This document shows positions 17,726 to 26,172 of a DNA stretch of 64,000 bases, one piece after another. The position numbers and the translations under genes were made by a program. The stretch comes from Thalassobacillus sp043497085. Lineage in GTDB: Bacteria > Bacillota > Bacilli > Bacillales > Halobacillaceae. Position 1 is the first letter of the stretch. Each line of letters begins with the position of its first letter. The stretch lies in NCBI GenBank assembly GCA_043497085.1, contig JBIEKI010000001.1, one strand, 5' to 3'. The notes beneath the pieces were generated by a model. It did not search any database. It saw only the letters and a list, made by a program, of their open reading frames with translations, and was not told the origin of the DNA.

Positions 17726-18964
17726 ATGTCTACAGAAACCTTACCTAAGCTTGATGAGCAAACCATTGCTACGGTAAAAGCTACTGTGCCTGTACTTGCT
17801 GAACACGGGGAACAAATTACCACAAGGTTCTATCAAATGATGTTTGAAGCTCACCCGGAGCTGAAGAATGTCTTTAATATGACGCACCAAAAAGAAGGAA
17901 AGCAGCCACGTGCGCTTGCTAATGCTGTTTATGCTGCTGCTCAATATATTGATGATTTAAGCGCTATCATGCCTGCAGTCGAAAAAATCGCCCATAAACA
18001 CCGCAGCATGAATATCGTACCGGAACAGTATCCAATTGTAGGGAAATATTTGCTGCTTGCTATCAAAGACGTGCTAGGTGATGCTGCTACTGATGACATC
18101 ATCAATGCCTGGGAAAAGGCTTATGGAGTCATCGCAGAGGCATTCATTCAAGTGGAAGCGGACATGTATAAAGAAACTGATGAAGAGACTGGCGGATGGG
18201 TCGGCTACCGCGACTTTGAAGTGATTGATAAGGTAAAAGAAAGTGATGTCATTACTTCCTTCTATTTAAAACCAGTAGACGGAGGAGCATTGCCAACCTA
18301 TAAGCCAGGTCAATATTTGACCATTCAAGCAAAAATGCCGAATGAAGAATACGACCAATTACGCCAATACAGCCTTTCTGATGCCCCAGGCAAAGGTTAC
18401 TTCCGTATCAGCGTCAAACGCGAGGAAGGAACTGAACAGCTTCCAGAAGGAAAAGTCTCTAATTTCCTTCATAAACATGTAAATGAAGGGGATGTCATTC
18501 CTGTCAGTGCCCCTGCGGGTGACTTCTTCCTCGATACGGATTCCAAAAAGCCACTAGTCCTAATCAGTGGTGGTGTCGGGCTTACTCCAATGATGAGTAT
18601 GCTGCAGACAATCATCAAACAACAAATTGACCGGGAAGTTCATTTCATTCATGCGGCACGTAACGGCAGTGTCCATGCCTTGAAGCACGATATGAAGATG
18701 GCTGGGGAAGAATATCCAAACATTAAAACTTATATCGTCTATGACACACCAACAGAAGAGGATATGAAAGAAAAGCTTCATGCTAAAGAAGGGTATGTCG
18801 ATCTTGAATGGCTTCAATCCATTGTTCCGCAGGATTCCGATTTCTACTTCTGTGGACCAGAAGGATTCATGAAAGCTATTTATGGTTCTTTGAAAGATTG
18901 GAACGTTCCTATGGAGCAGATCAATTATGAGTTCTTCGGCCCACAAGGCGATTTGGAAAAATAA
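17726..18964 (+). CDS. hmp: Flavohemoprotein, nitric oxide dioxygenase
   Basis: A 412-residue protein of standard Hmp length. The N-terminal globin domain (about 1-145) has the distal pocket residues Tyr36 and Gln55 and a proximal His near 92 (AHKHRSM). The FAD domain carries RQYSLS near 212 and the NAD domain GGVGLTPMMSML near 280. It oxidises NO to nitrate with O2 and NADPH. AAGGAG precedes the ATG. Control by NsrR is indicated by the operator in its promoter. Confidence 0.97.
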   Translation: MSTETLPKLDEQTIATVKATVPVLAEHGEQITTRFYQMMFEAHPELKNVFNMTHQKEGKQPRALANAVYAAAQYIDDLSAIMPAVEKIAHKHRSMNIVPEQYPIVGKYLLLAIKDVLGDAATDDIINAWEKAYGVIAEAFIQVEADMYKETDEETGGWVGYRDFEVIDKVKESDVITSFYLKPVDGGALPTYKPGQYLTIQAKMPNEEYDQLRQYSLSDAPGKGYFRISVKREEGTEQLPEGKVSNFLHKHVNEGDVIPVSAPAGDFFLDTDSKKPLVLISGGVGLTPMMSMLQTIIKQQIDREVHFIHAARNGSVHALKHDMKMAGEEYPNIKTYIVYDTPTEEDMKEKLHAKEGYVDLEWLQSIVPQDSDFYFCGPEGFMKAIYGSLKDWNVPMEQINYEFFGPQGDLEK

Positions 18965-18974
18965 TTTTGAACAA

Positions 18975-19092
18975 AAGCGCAAGCGCCTTGTTCACCCCCG
19001 ACAAGCTTAAGACAAGCCTCGGCGTGACTTTCTTTGTCACAGAGAGGATTGACTTAAGACCTCGAGGGGGTAGGCGCTGGAGCTGGATGAAA
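18975..19092. repeat. ~118-bp palindromic intergenic repeat
   Basis: A long imperfect hairpin. Outer arms AGCGCCT..AGGCGCT and CCCCCGA..TCGAGGGGG and middle arms around CTTAAGAC/GACTTAAG surround an inner GTGAC..GTCAC loop. It lies between the convergent 3' ends of hmp and acsA. Sequences of this form are, from memory, scattered in the intergenic regions of many Bacillaceae genomes. Only one copy is in this window, so mobility cannot be shown here. Confidence 0.7.
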
Positions 19093-19114
19093 CCAACCAC
19101 CTAAAAATTTACAA

Positions 19115-19151
19115 AAAAGATGCCTGCAATAACGTTGCAGGCATCTTTTTT
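19115..19151. terminator. Bidirectional terminator between hmp and acsA
   Basis: Perfect stem AAGATGCCTGCAA / TTGCAGGCATCTT with a five-base loop and A/T runs on both sides. It serves both convergent genes. Confidence 0.92.
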
Positions 19152-19156
19152 ATTGC

Positions 19157-20872
19157 TTATTCTTCTAGTGTAGAAGTGTCTCCGGTCGGAAGGCCAAGCT
19201 CCCAGGACTTTAGGAGACGACGCATGATTTTACCACTTCGTGTCTTCGGAATCGTGTCTTTGATCTCGATTTCACGAGGAGCCGCATGCGCGCTTAACCC
19301 TTTCTTAACGAACTGACGGATATCTTCCAGCAATTCATCGGACTCTTTATAACCATCATTCAATGTGATGAATGCTTTGATGATTTCTCCACGCTCAGGA
19401 TCCGGCTTACCGATAACCCCGGCTTCAGCAACTGCTTCATGCTCAATCAGCTTACTTTCTACTTCGAATGGTCCGACACGCTCACCAGAGGTGTTGATAA
19501 CATCATCAAGGCGGCCCTGGAACCAGAAGTAACCGTCTTCATCCATATAAGCACTATCTCCCGATACATACCAGTCACCAAGGAAGTAGCTTTCATACTT
19601 GCCAGGATTCTTCCAAACGGCACGCATCATGGACGGCCAGCCTTTTTTCAGTGCCAGGTTCCCCATCCGGTTTGGCGGCAGTTCATTCCCGTCATTATCG
19701 ACGATTGCCGCTTCTGTTCCAGGGAAAGGTTTACCCATAGAACCTGGACGCATATCCATAGCCGGGTAATTACAGATCATCATGCCACCGGTTTCTGTCA
19801 TCCACCATGTGTCATGGATTCGCAGATCCAGTGCTTTCAATCCCCAGGTGATAACCTCCGGATTCAGTGGTTCACCGACACTCAAGACATGGCGTAAAGA
19901 AGACATATCATGTTTCTTCGCCACATCTTCTCCAGCGCTTACCAGCTTACGGAATGCTGTCGGGGCAGAATACCACACGGTTACATTGTATTTGTCGATG
20001 GTACCATACCAATCATCCGGGCTGAAACGTCCACCGCGGATTACATTGGTCACTCCATTTAGCCACGGAGCAAAAATACCGTAGCTTGTACCAGTTACCC
20101 AGCCCGGGTCAGCTGTACACCAGTAAGTGTCATCTTCTTTAAGGTCCAATACCCATTTACCAGTTTGATAGTGTTGAAGCATGGCATTGTGTACATGATA
20201 GACACCTTTTGGTTTGCCGGTAGAACCGGATGTATAGTGAAGCAGCATGCCATCCTCTAAATCTACCCATTCGATTTCAAAATCTTTGGAAGCCTGCTCC
20301 ATTTCTTTGTGATAATCGATATAATCACCCGATTGGTCAGGTGCATCCCCAACAAGGACGATTTTTTTCAGATTTGGCAGTTCATCAACCGGAACACGCT
20401 CCAATAATTCCGGAGTAGTGACAAGCATGCTTGCCTCACTATCTTCCAAACGGTCGCGTACGGCCTGCTCCATAAATGCCTCAAACAAAGGCCCTGCGAT
20501 TGCACCAGTTTTCAAGATTCCAAGAAACGCAGCGTAAAATTCAGGGCTTCTGTGCATGAATAAGAAAACACGGTCACCCTTCTCTACGTTATATTTTTTC
20601 AATACATTCGCAAATTGGTTACTTTTGAATTTCAAATCTTCAAAGGTTAGTTTCTCTTCACGATTGGGAGCTGAATAAATCAGAGCGGTCTGATCCTTTT
20701 TATCAGGGTTGTCCGCATGGCGATCGATTGCCTCATAAGCGATGTTTACTTTACCTGTTTCACTCCAAGAGAATTGGCTTTTGACACTATCCCATTGGAA
20801 CTGATCATATGTTTCTTTGTAGTCTTTCATATTGTGATTGCCTTCACGTGCTGGAATTGGTTGCATGTCCAT
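19157..20872 (-). CDS. acsA: Acetyl-CoA synthetase
   Basis: A 571-residue AMP-forming acyl-CoA ligase, the length of B. subtilis AcsA. The phosphate loop YTSGSTGKPKG (about 214-224), WWMTETGG, and the C-terminal KTRSGKIMRR are present. Lys548 is the residue acetylated to switch the enzyme off in relatives. It activates acetate to acetyl-CoA. A GAGGTGATT site precedes the ATG. The acuABC genes that flank acsA in B. subtilis are not next to it here. Confidence 0.95.
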   Translation of the reverse strand: MDMQPIPAREGNHNMKDYKETYDQFQWDSVKSQFSWSETGKVNIAYEAIDRHADNPDKKDQTALIYSAPNREEKLTFEDLKFKSNQFANVLKKYNVEKGDRVFLFMHRSPEFYAAFLGILKTGAIAGPLFEAFMEQAVRDRLEDSEASMLVTTPELLERVPVDELPNLKKIVLVGDAPDQSGDYIDYHKEMEQASKDFEIEWVDLEDGMLLHYTSGSTGKPKGVYHVHNAMLQHYQTGKWVLDLKEDDTYWCTADPGWVTGTSYGIFAPWLNGVTNVIRGGRFSPDDWYGTIDKYNVTVWYSAPTAFRKLVSAGEDVAKKHDMSSLRHVLSVGEPLNPEVITWGLKALDLRIHDTWWMTETGGMMICNYPAMDMRPGSMGKPFPGTEAAIVDNDGNELPPNRMGNLALKKGWPSMMRAVWKNPGKYESYFLGDWYVSGDSAYMDEDGYFWFQGRLDDVINTSGERVGPFEVESKLIEHEAVAEAGVIGKPDPERGEIIKAFITLNDGYKESDELLEDIRQFVKKGLSAHAAPREIEIKDTIPKTRSGKIMRRLLKSWELGLPTGDTSTLEE

Positions 20873-20894
20873 AGAATCACCTCATTTAATAATT

Positions 20895-20908
20895 TATAAA
20901 CGGTTTCT
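20895..20908 (-). promoter_or_regulatory. Candidate CcpA (cre) site upstream of acsA
   Basis: The minus strand reads AGAAACCGTTTATA, 12 of 14 positions matching the cre consensus TGWAANCGNTNWCA, 23 bases before the acsA start. B. subtilis acsA is known to be carbon-catabolite repressed. Short motif, so treated as a candidate only. Confidence 0.4.
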
Positions 20909-21080
20909 TACCTAAGTAAAAAAACACTCGCTACACTTATGTTCGGCAGAGCTCCTATTTGGATTTTTCTAAAAATTCGTGAATTACTTTTTATTTTAGA
21001 ATACTTCGGCAAAGTTTTAAAGTAATAAGGGATAAGTTTTGCCAGATTGGTGAAAAAGCATCACATAATCATACTCTTGA

Positions 21081-21109
21081 TTGACAGGAACAGGAAGGAA
21101 CCCTATAAT
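21081..21109 (+). promoter_or_regulatory. Promoter of the preQ1-queF transcription unit
   Basis: A perfect -35 TTGACA (21081-21086), 17-base spacer and perfect -10 TATAAT (21104-21109), about 37 bases before the riboswitch aptamer. Between the acsA upstream region and this promoter nothing else was recognised. Confidence 0.9.
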
Positions 21110-21145
21110 AAATAAGGTTGTAATTAAATAAAATCCGTAACACAC

Positions 21146-21233
21146 GGGAGAGGTTCTTAGCGACACCCTCGATAAAAAACTAAGGATATATGATGATGTC
21201 AGAGACCATATCCCTTAGGGTGTGGTCTTTTTT
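21146..21233 (+). promoter_or_regulatory. PreQ1-I riboswitch with terminator
   Basis: The aptamer (21146-21185) has the class I preQ1 pattern: P1 strand GGGAGAGG, the TTCTTAGC loop, complementary CACCCTC, then the A-rich tail ATAAAAAACTAAGGA that forms the H-type pseudoknot. It is followed by a terminator (21204-21233): GACCATATCCC / GGGTGTGGTC with a TTTTTT tail. Ligand binding is expected to favour termination and lower expression of queF and the transporter gene. Confidence 0.93.
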
Positions 21234-21330
21234 GTACTTTAGGAAAGTTTAACTTGGTTAAAGGGTTAAAGTATAAAAAAAGGCTAAAGCTTTCGCTATA
21301 AGTACTTGGCGACAAGCCAGGTTTTTCTAA
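21234..21330 (+). repeat. ~95-bp dispersed repeat, copy 1 (in the queF leader)
   Basis: Begins GTACTTTAGGAAAGTTTAAC right after the riboswitch terminator T run and ends in the hairpin ACTTGGCGACAAGCCAGG with a TTTTTC tail. It shares most positions with the copies at 26078-26172 and 52103-52197. It lies inside the queF leader transcript, so its terminal hairpin could act as a second weak terminator. Confidence 0.85.
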
Positions 21331-21367
21331 ATGAAATGGATACAAGCATATAAAGGAGGCAATCAAT

Positions 21368-21865
21368 ATGGCTGGACGAAAAGATGAAGATTTAAAAGAT
21401 TTATCCCTGCTGGGCAGTCAAGGGACGAACTATTCCTTCGACTACGACCCCGATGTACTTGAGACTTTTGATAACCAGCATCCAAACCGGGATTACTTTG
21501 TAAAGTTCAATTGCCCTGAGTTTACTACACTCTGTCCAAAGACAGGTCAGCCCGACTTTGCGACGATTTATATCAGTTACATTCCAGATGAAAAGATGGT
21601 CGAAAGCAAATCGCTGAAGCTTTACCTCTTCAGTTTTCGGAATCACGGGGATTTCCATGAGGATAGTGTCAACATCATAATGAATGACCTGATTGAGCTA
21701 ATGGATCCGCGTTATATCGAAGTATGGGGCAAATTCACGCCACGAGGCGGTATTTCCATCGACCCATACTGCAACTATGGCAAGCCTGGCACGAAGTTCG
21801 AACAAATGGCAGAGCAACGACTCTTCAATCACGATCTATATCCTGAAAAAATCGACAACCGTTAG
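21368..21865 (+). CDS. queF: NADPH-dependent 7-cyano-7-deazaguanine reductase QueF
   Basis: A 165-residue unimodular QueF. The active-site Cys56 (FTTLCPKTGQPDF), Asp63 and the QueF NADPH motif ESKSLKLYLFS (79-89) are present. It reduces preQ0 to preQ1, the last free-base step of queuosine synthesis. A strong AAAGGAGG site precedes the ATG. Its leader carries a preQ1 riboswitch, so the enzyme is controlled by its own product. Confidence 0.97.
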   Translation: MAGRKDEDLKDLSLLGSQGTNYSFDYDPDVLETFDNQHPNRDYFVKFNCPEFTTLCPKTGQPDFATIYISYIPDEKMVESKSLKLYLFSFRNHGDFHEDSVNIIMNDLIELMDPRYIEVWGKFTPRGGISIDPYCNYGKPGTKFEQMAEQRLFNHDLYPEKIDNR

Positions 21866-21916
21866 ACGAGGGTAACGTTTAGAAAGTTTGCTCCCTTTGA
21901 TAAGGAGAGGAATCAG

Positions 21917-22549
21917 ATGTTCATTTATTTAAATGCATTATTTGTAGGTTTATTGATTTTAGCTAATATTTTAGGGGTAAAGCTGTTTTCAGTTGGCGGG
22001 TACGTACTTCCTGCTGCTGTCATTGTATATGTTGTCACTTATCTGATCACCGATGTAATCGGGGAAGTATACGGTAAAGAAGCAGCCAGGAAAACGGTAC
22101 AGGCCGGATTTTTCACCCAGGTGATTGCGCTTATTTTTATTTTTGTAGCGATTCAGCTTCCAGCAGCACCATTTTTCCAATCACAGACCGAATTTGAAAC
22201 GATTCTCGGTGGCAGCTTCCGGGTGATGCTGGCAAGCCTGGTGTCTTATGTCGCCAGTCAAAATTTCGACGTATTCATCTTCCATCGGTTGAAAAAGAAA
22301 CATGGTGAACAGAAGCTGTGGCTCAGAAACAATCTATCGACGATGTCGAGCCAGCTGATTGATACCGTAGTATTTATTACCATTGCATTTGCCGGCACCA
22401 TGCCGACAGGAGCGTTGTTAGGAATGATCGGTACGCAATATGTATTCAAATTCCTTATCGCAGCTGTCGACACCCCAATCGCCTACATGTTAGTGAAAGC
22501 AGCCAGAAAAGATAAGCTAAGCTTCCAGTTAGCAGAATCCATGAAATAA
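21917..22549 (+). CDS. Queuosine precursor transporter, VUT/YhhQ family
   Basis: A 210-residue membrane protein with about six hydrophobic segments and the family features YVVTYLITDVIGEVYGKEAAR (about 35-55) and QLIDTVVFITIAF (about 141-153). YhhQ-type proteins import preQ0 and preQ1 in other bacteria. It is 51 bases after queF in the same riboswitch-controlled unit, which supports that role. GGAGAGG ribosome site. Confidence 0.9.
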   Translation: MFIYLNALFVGLLILANILGVKLFSVGGYVLPAAVIVYVVTYLITDVIGEVYGKEAARKTVQAGFFTQVIALIFIFVAIQLPAAPFFQSQTEFETILGGSFRVMLASLVSYVASQNFDVFIFHRLKKKHGEQKLWLRNNLSTMSSQLIDTVVFITIAFAGTMPTGALLGMIGTQYVFKFLIAAVDTPIAYMLVKAARKDKLSFQLAESMK

Positions 22550-22553
22550 AGCT

Positions 22554-22588
22554 AAGCCCAGCAGTTATCGATACTGCTGGGCTTTTTG
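22554..22588 (+). terminator. Terminator of the queF unit
   Basis: Perfect stem AGCCCAGCAGT / ACTGCTGGGCT with a TTTTTG tail just after the transporter gene. Confidence 0.92.
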
Positions 22589-22609
22589 TAGTTGCCATAT
22601 ATTGATTCT

Positions 22610-24061
22610 TTATTGTTTATCGTCTTTGTACTGCATGTAGACGGTTTGGGTGACGAGGAAGTCTTCTACGCCATGCTTACCATCAGCGCCGCCAAGTCCG
22701 GATTGTCTCATTCCGGCATGGTAGCCCTGGACTGCTTCGAAGTTTTCCCGGTTGATGAACGTCTCACCGAACTTCAATTCGTTCACGACACGCATCGCTT
22801 CATGGTAATTCTCCGTATACACGGACGAAGATAATCCATAAACCGTGTCGTTACCCTTTTCAATCGCTTCATCCAACGTGGAGAAGGTAGTCACCGGAAT
22901 CACAGGACCAAAAATCTCGTCCTGGATGATTTCCATATCCTGCTTCACATTTTTCAGGATGGTCGGCTTATAGAAGAAGCCTTTCTCAAACTCCTGCGGC
23001 CGCTCGCCGCCAGTTACTACTTCAGCTCCGGCATCGACAGCGTTCGTAACCATCTCTTCGACGGTCTCCCTGCGGTCTTCACTTACTAATGGACCGACAT
23101 CGGCTTCTTTATTCTTCAGCGGATCGCCAATGGTCACGTCTTCGATTTTTTCTTTCAGTATTTCTAAAAATTCCTCTGCTACACTTTCGTGAACATATAC
23201 CCGCTCCGCGTTAGTGCAGGCTTGTCCATTATTTGCAATACGGGAAGCTTTAATATTTTCGGCGGCAAGATCAAGGTCAGCATTTTCTGTGACAATGGCT
23301 GGGGCCTTCCCACCTAACTCCAGGTTTACTTTCGTAATGTTTTGAGCAGCTGCCTCCATTACCTTTGTACCTGCCGGAATGCTTCCGGTCATCGTCACCA
23401 TATGGACTTTTTCATGGGAAGCAAGGGCGTTACCAATTTCAGAGCCTGTGCCGGTTACAAGGTTGTACACGCCTTTTGGAATTTCGCTCATCTCATCAAT
23501 GATTTTTGTAAATTCCATCGCAGTATTTGGTGTCTGCTGGCTCGGCTTCAATACGATTGTACAGCCGGTGACTAATGCGGTTGCTACTTTACGAGCCAAA
23601 ATGAACATCGGGAAGTTCCACGGGACAATACCGCCGATGACACCGATCGGTTTTTTATAAATGTGAATATGCTCATTCGGGCGATCACTTGGTACGATTT
23701 CCCCTTCAATTCGGCGCGCCCATTCCGACATGTAACGGAAGTAATCAATCGCAAGATCGATTTCTCCGCTCGCCAGTTCATAATCTTTCCCTTGCTCTTC
23801 CTGCAGCAGTTCAATGAACCGGTCGCGTTTCGCTTCGATTCGGTCACCGATTTCACGTACGATTTTTCCACGTTCAATATTTGGCTTCAGCTCCCAGTCT
23901 TTCTGAGCATTGAACGCCGCTTTGACAGCACGATCGATATCTTCCTTCGTGCCGCGGGGTGTCTGTGAGATCACCTCTTCTGTTGCTGGATTGATGATAT
24001 CGAGCCATTCATCTCCAGTAGATTCAATATATTGACCATCAATGTATATATGGGTTTGCAA
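22610..24061 (-). CDS. aldA: Lactaldehyde/glycolaldehyde dehydrogenase (AldA-like)
   Basis: A 483-residue NAD-dependent aldehyde dehydrogenase with Asn149 (PWNF), Glu248 (LELGG) and the nucleophile Cys282 (NNGQACTNAERV). The C-terminal stretch GETFINRENFEAVQGYHAG and GLGGADGKHG are features of the AldA subfamily (E. coli lactaldehyde dehydrogenase) rather than of betaine- or succinate-semialdehyde enzymes. A TTG start is used, seven bases after GAGGAGGAT. It stands alone, so the physiological aldehyde is unknown. Confidence 0.88.
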   Translation of the reverse strand: MQTHIYIDGQYIESTGDEWLDIINPATEEVISQTPRGTKEDIDRAVKAAFNAQKDWELKPNIERGKIVREIGDRIEAKRDRFIELLQEEQGKDYELASGEIDLAIDYFRYMSEWARRIEGEIVPSDRPNEHIHIYKKPIGVIGGIVPWNFPMFILARKVATALVTGCTIVLKPSQQTPNTAMEFTKIIDEMSEIPKGVYNLVTGTGSEIGNALASHEKVHMVTMTGSIPAGTKVMEAAAQNITKVNLELGGKAPAIVTENADLDLAAENIKASRIANNGQACTNAERVYVHESVAEEFLEILKEKIEDVTIGDPLKNKEADVGPLVSEDRRETVEEMVTNAVDAGAEVVTGGERPQEFEKGFFYKPTILKNVKQDMEIIQDEIFGPVIPVTTFSTLDEAIEKGNDTVYGLSSSVYTENYHEAMRVVNELKFGETFINRENFEAVQGYHAGMRQSGLGGADGKHGVEDFLVTQTVYMQYKDDKQ

Positions 24062-24204
24062 GATAATCCTCCTCTTAATCAGGATGTGTTTTCCTGTAAA
24101 TTATCTTCCACCCAAAGTCCTGTCTTAAACACGTGTATCGGCTCATGCGCTTTGATGATAGTAGCGTTATACTTAAAAGAACCAATCGATTGGGGTGACT
24201 TCAC

Positions 24205-24396
24205 ATGGGCCAAAAAAATATGATTTCCTGGATGTTTGTTACGGTAGGAATTATTAATGCTCTCACAGGTGCCGTCATGTTGTTTGTCATCAATGAAAAA
24301 ATCATCAGCTTCATCTTCTTAGCCTCAAGCGTCATTTTTTTGTTGGCAGGAAGGGTTGCATGGAATGAAAACCATGGAGAGGGAGCTAAGGAGTAG
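24205..24396 (+). CDS. Small two-helix membrane protein, unknown function
   Basis: 63 residues, with hydrophobic segments at about 8-27 and 32-50. A GGGGTGA site lies before the ATG and a TATACT -10-like box about 30 bases upstream. Its last 11 bases overlap the convergent end of the EamA transporter gene. No family recognised. Confidence 0.6.
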   Translation: MGQKNMISWMFVTVGIINALTGAVMLFVINEKIISFIFLASSVIFLLAGRVAWNENHGEGAKE

Positions 24397-25297
24397 CTTT
24401 CTCTTCCTTTTTTTGTCTTCTTTTTCGTGTGGTCATGTAGACGCCGCCTAACACGAGAGCCCCTCCCAGAAACTGCGCTGACGTCATTGCTTCTCCTAAG
24501 AAAACAAAGGCCATAATCGCTGTAACAACCGGTATCAAATTCAAGAATACAGATGCTTTGGAAGGGCCGATCATGGCGACTGCCTGGTTCCATGCCAGCA
24601 AGGCGATCACAGCAGGAAACACCCCTGTATAAAGTACACTCCAAACCACTTTTGCTGACCAGTCGATGTCAAAGCCGCCTGGGATCCATTCCAGTATCGC
24701 GGATAACACAAGCAACGTTCCATTTCCCATCGCGAGCATAAATAACAAACTGCCATACATGGGAAACTTGGATCCATGTTTATTGACTAATAGTGAATAA
24801 AACGCCCAGCTTATTACTGCCATCAGCATGATTAAATCCCCTATATTGAACCCTAGCTCAACGAGAACCCCCAGAGATCCTTGCGTGATGATATAGAGCA
24901 CCCCTGAAAATGAAATGACCACCCCAGTTACCTGTAAGCCTGTGAACCTTTCCCTGAGAAACAAAAAGCTGAGCACCATGGCAACCGATGGGGTAAGCGC
25001 TTCAACGATTGATGCATTAATAGTGGTTGTATAGTTCAATGAGGTATAAACCAAGGCAGGAAAAAGCACAACGCCGGTCAGTGCCATTCCATATAACGCT
25101 TTCCAATTTTTCAACATTAATGAACGTGCATATTTGAACTCCTGCCTTGCAAAGATCAACAGCACCAGCAAGGCTATCAGCGTACGTAACCAGGCTAACG
25201 TAAATGGGGCGATTTCCGCCGTTGCGACTTTGCCGGCAATGAAATTTCCTGAAAATAAAATAATGGCGAGCATGACGAAAGCATACGCTTTCCACAT
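24386..25297 (-). CDS. EamA-family (DMT superfamily) transporter
   Basis: A 303-residue protein with ten predicted membrane segments formed by two EamA repeats. Typical marks are FIAGKVATAEIAPFTLAWLR (about 20-39), a repeat boundary near 145, and GEAMTSAQFLGGALVLGGVY (about 269-288). These are metabolite or drug exporters in the inner membrane. The C-terminal tail is basic (RKRRQKK). It is a monocistronic gene and its substrate is unknown. Confidence 0.88.
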   Translation of the reverse strand: MWKAYAFVMLAIILFSGNFIAGKVATAEIAPFTLAWLRTLIALLVLLIFARQEFKYARSLMLKNWKALYGMALTGVVLFPALVYTSLNYTTTINASIVEALTPSVAMVLSFLFLRERFTGLQVTGVVISFSGVLYIITQGSLGVLVELGFNIGDLIMLMAVISWAFYSLLVNKHGSKFPMYGSLLFMLAMGNGTLLVLSAILEWIPGGFDIDWSAKVVWSVLYTGVFPAVIALLAWNQAVAMIGPSKASVFLNLIPVVTAIMAFVFLGEAMTSAQFLGGALVLGGVYMTTRKRRQKKEEKATP

Positions 25298-25405
25298 AGG
25301 CTGGCACCTGCCTTTTCATATGGGAAAATAAGGTTGTTAAAACCATTTTTTGACTATATAATGAGTTAAACTATTTTATATAAATTTTATATAGGAGATT
25401 AGCTT

Positions 25406-25996
25406 ATGTATGGTTATGACCAAGAATCGCAATGGACTTATCTGACCATTGGAATTATCATTATAGCATTCATGCTCAGCATTCTTGCCCCAGTCACTTT
25501 AATGACCATCCTGCAGGATATTTTCCACTTTTCGAGAAGTCATTGGATTTTCATGGCTCCTATTTCCGCCTATATTATGCTTGGAGCAAGCTTTGTCTGG
25601 ATCGGATTACTTTTGATATTGTTTTTGATTTTGCGATCAAAGCGTAAAAAACCTCCTGTGTGGGTACTTGCTATAGGTATTCCTGTTGCTGAGCTTTTCT
25701 TTGTTTTATCGATCAACAATTATTATTACTTCCAGGACCAGGGGATCACTTACAACCCTCTATTTTCTATTTCCCCCCAACATTATCAATGGGAAGACAT
25801 CGAAAGAATCAATCAGATCTATGATAAAAGCGAAGGCACGATTTTCTTGAAAGATATGCTCTTTCAATTGAAAAATGGGAAGGACATCACATTCAACTAT
25901 CGTCCGGAATTCTGGGAGCATCGCGATAGCATCTTAACGAAAGCCCGGGAAGGTGGTGCTGTAACGACAGATAATTTGGCTGAACTCAGAAAGTGA
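25406..25996 (+). CDS. Membrane protein of unknown function
   Basis: 196 residues with three or four hydrophobic segments in the first 105 residues (about 12-33, 45-75, 86-103), then a soluble C-terminal part of about 90 residues (WEDIERINQIYDKSEG, DITFNYRPEFWEHRD). The soluble part has a PH-like alternation of strands but no sure family match. A TAGGAGATTAG site precedes the ATG. It is followed by a strong terminator. Confidence 0.65.
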   Translation: MYGYDQESQWTYLTIGIIIIAFMLSILAPVTLMTILQDIFHFSRSHWIFMAPISAYIMLGASFVWIGLLLILFLILRSKRKKPPVWVLAIGIPVAELFFVLSINNYYYFQDQGITYNPLFSISPQHYQWEDIERINQIYDKSEGTIFLKDMLFQLKNGKDITFNYRPEFWEHRDSILTKAREGGAVTTDNLAELRK

Positions 25997-26038
25997 CCAG
26001 CCTATTAAACGTATTGTCCAAGCGCATGCAGATATCCA

Positions 26039-26077
26039 AAAGACTCTTACCTTCGAAAAGGTAAGAGTCTTTATTTT
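26039..26077 (+). terminator. Terminator
   Basis: Stem AAAGACTCTTACCTT / AAGGTAAGAGTCTTT with a CGAA loop and T-rich tail. A dispersed repeat begins at its last base. Confidence 0.9.
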
Positions 26078-26172
26078 ACTTTAAGAAAGTTTAACTTTGT
26101 TAAAGGATTAAAGTATAAGAAAATACTAAGGCTTTCGCCATAAGTACTTGGCGACAAGCCAAGTTTTTCTAA
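26078..26172 (+). repeat. ~95-bp dispersed repeat, copy 2
   Basis: ACTTTAAGAAAGTTTAAC to CAAGCCAAGTTTTTCTAA, closely matching copy 1 at 21234-21330. It starts at a terminator T run and ends exactly at the stop codon of the following minus-strand gene. The terminal hairpin CTTGGCGACAAGCCAAG plus TTTTTC looks like an intrinsic terminator on the plus strand. Confidence 0.85.

Noticed and set aside
23379..23660. Plus-strand frames inside aldehyde dehydrogenase genes
   Set aside because: Antisense shadows; similar frames recur in each aldehyde dehydrogenase gene because of the shared coding sequence.
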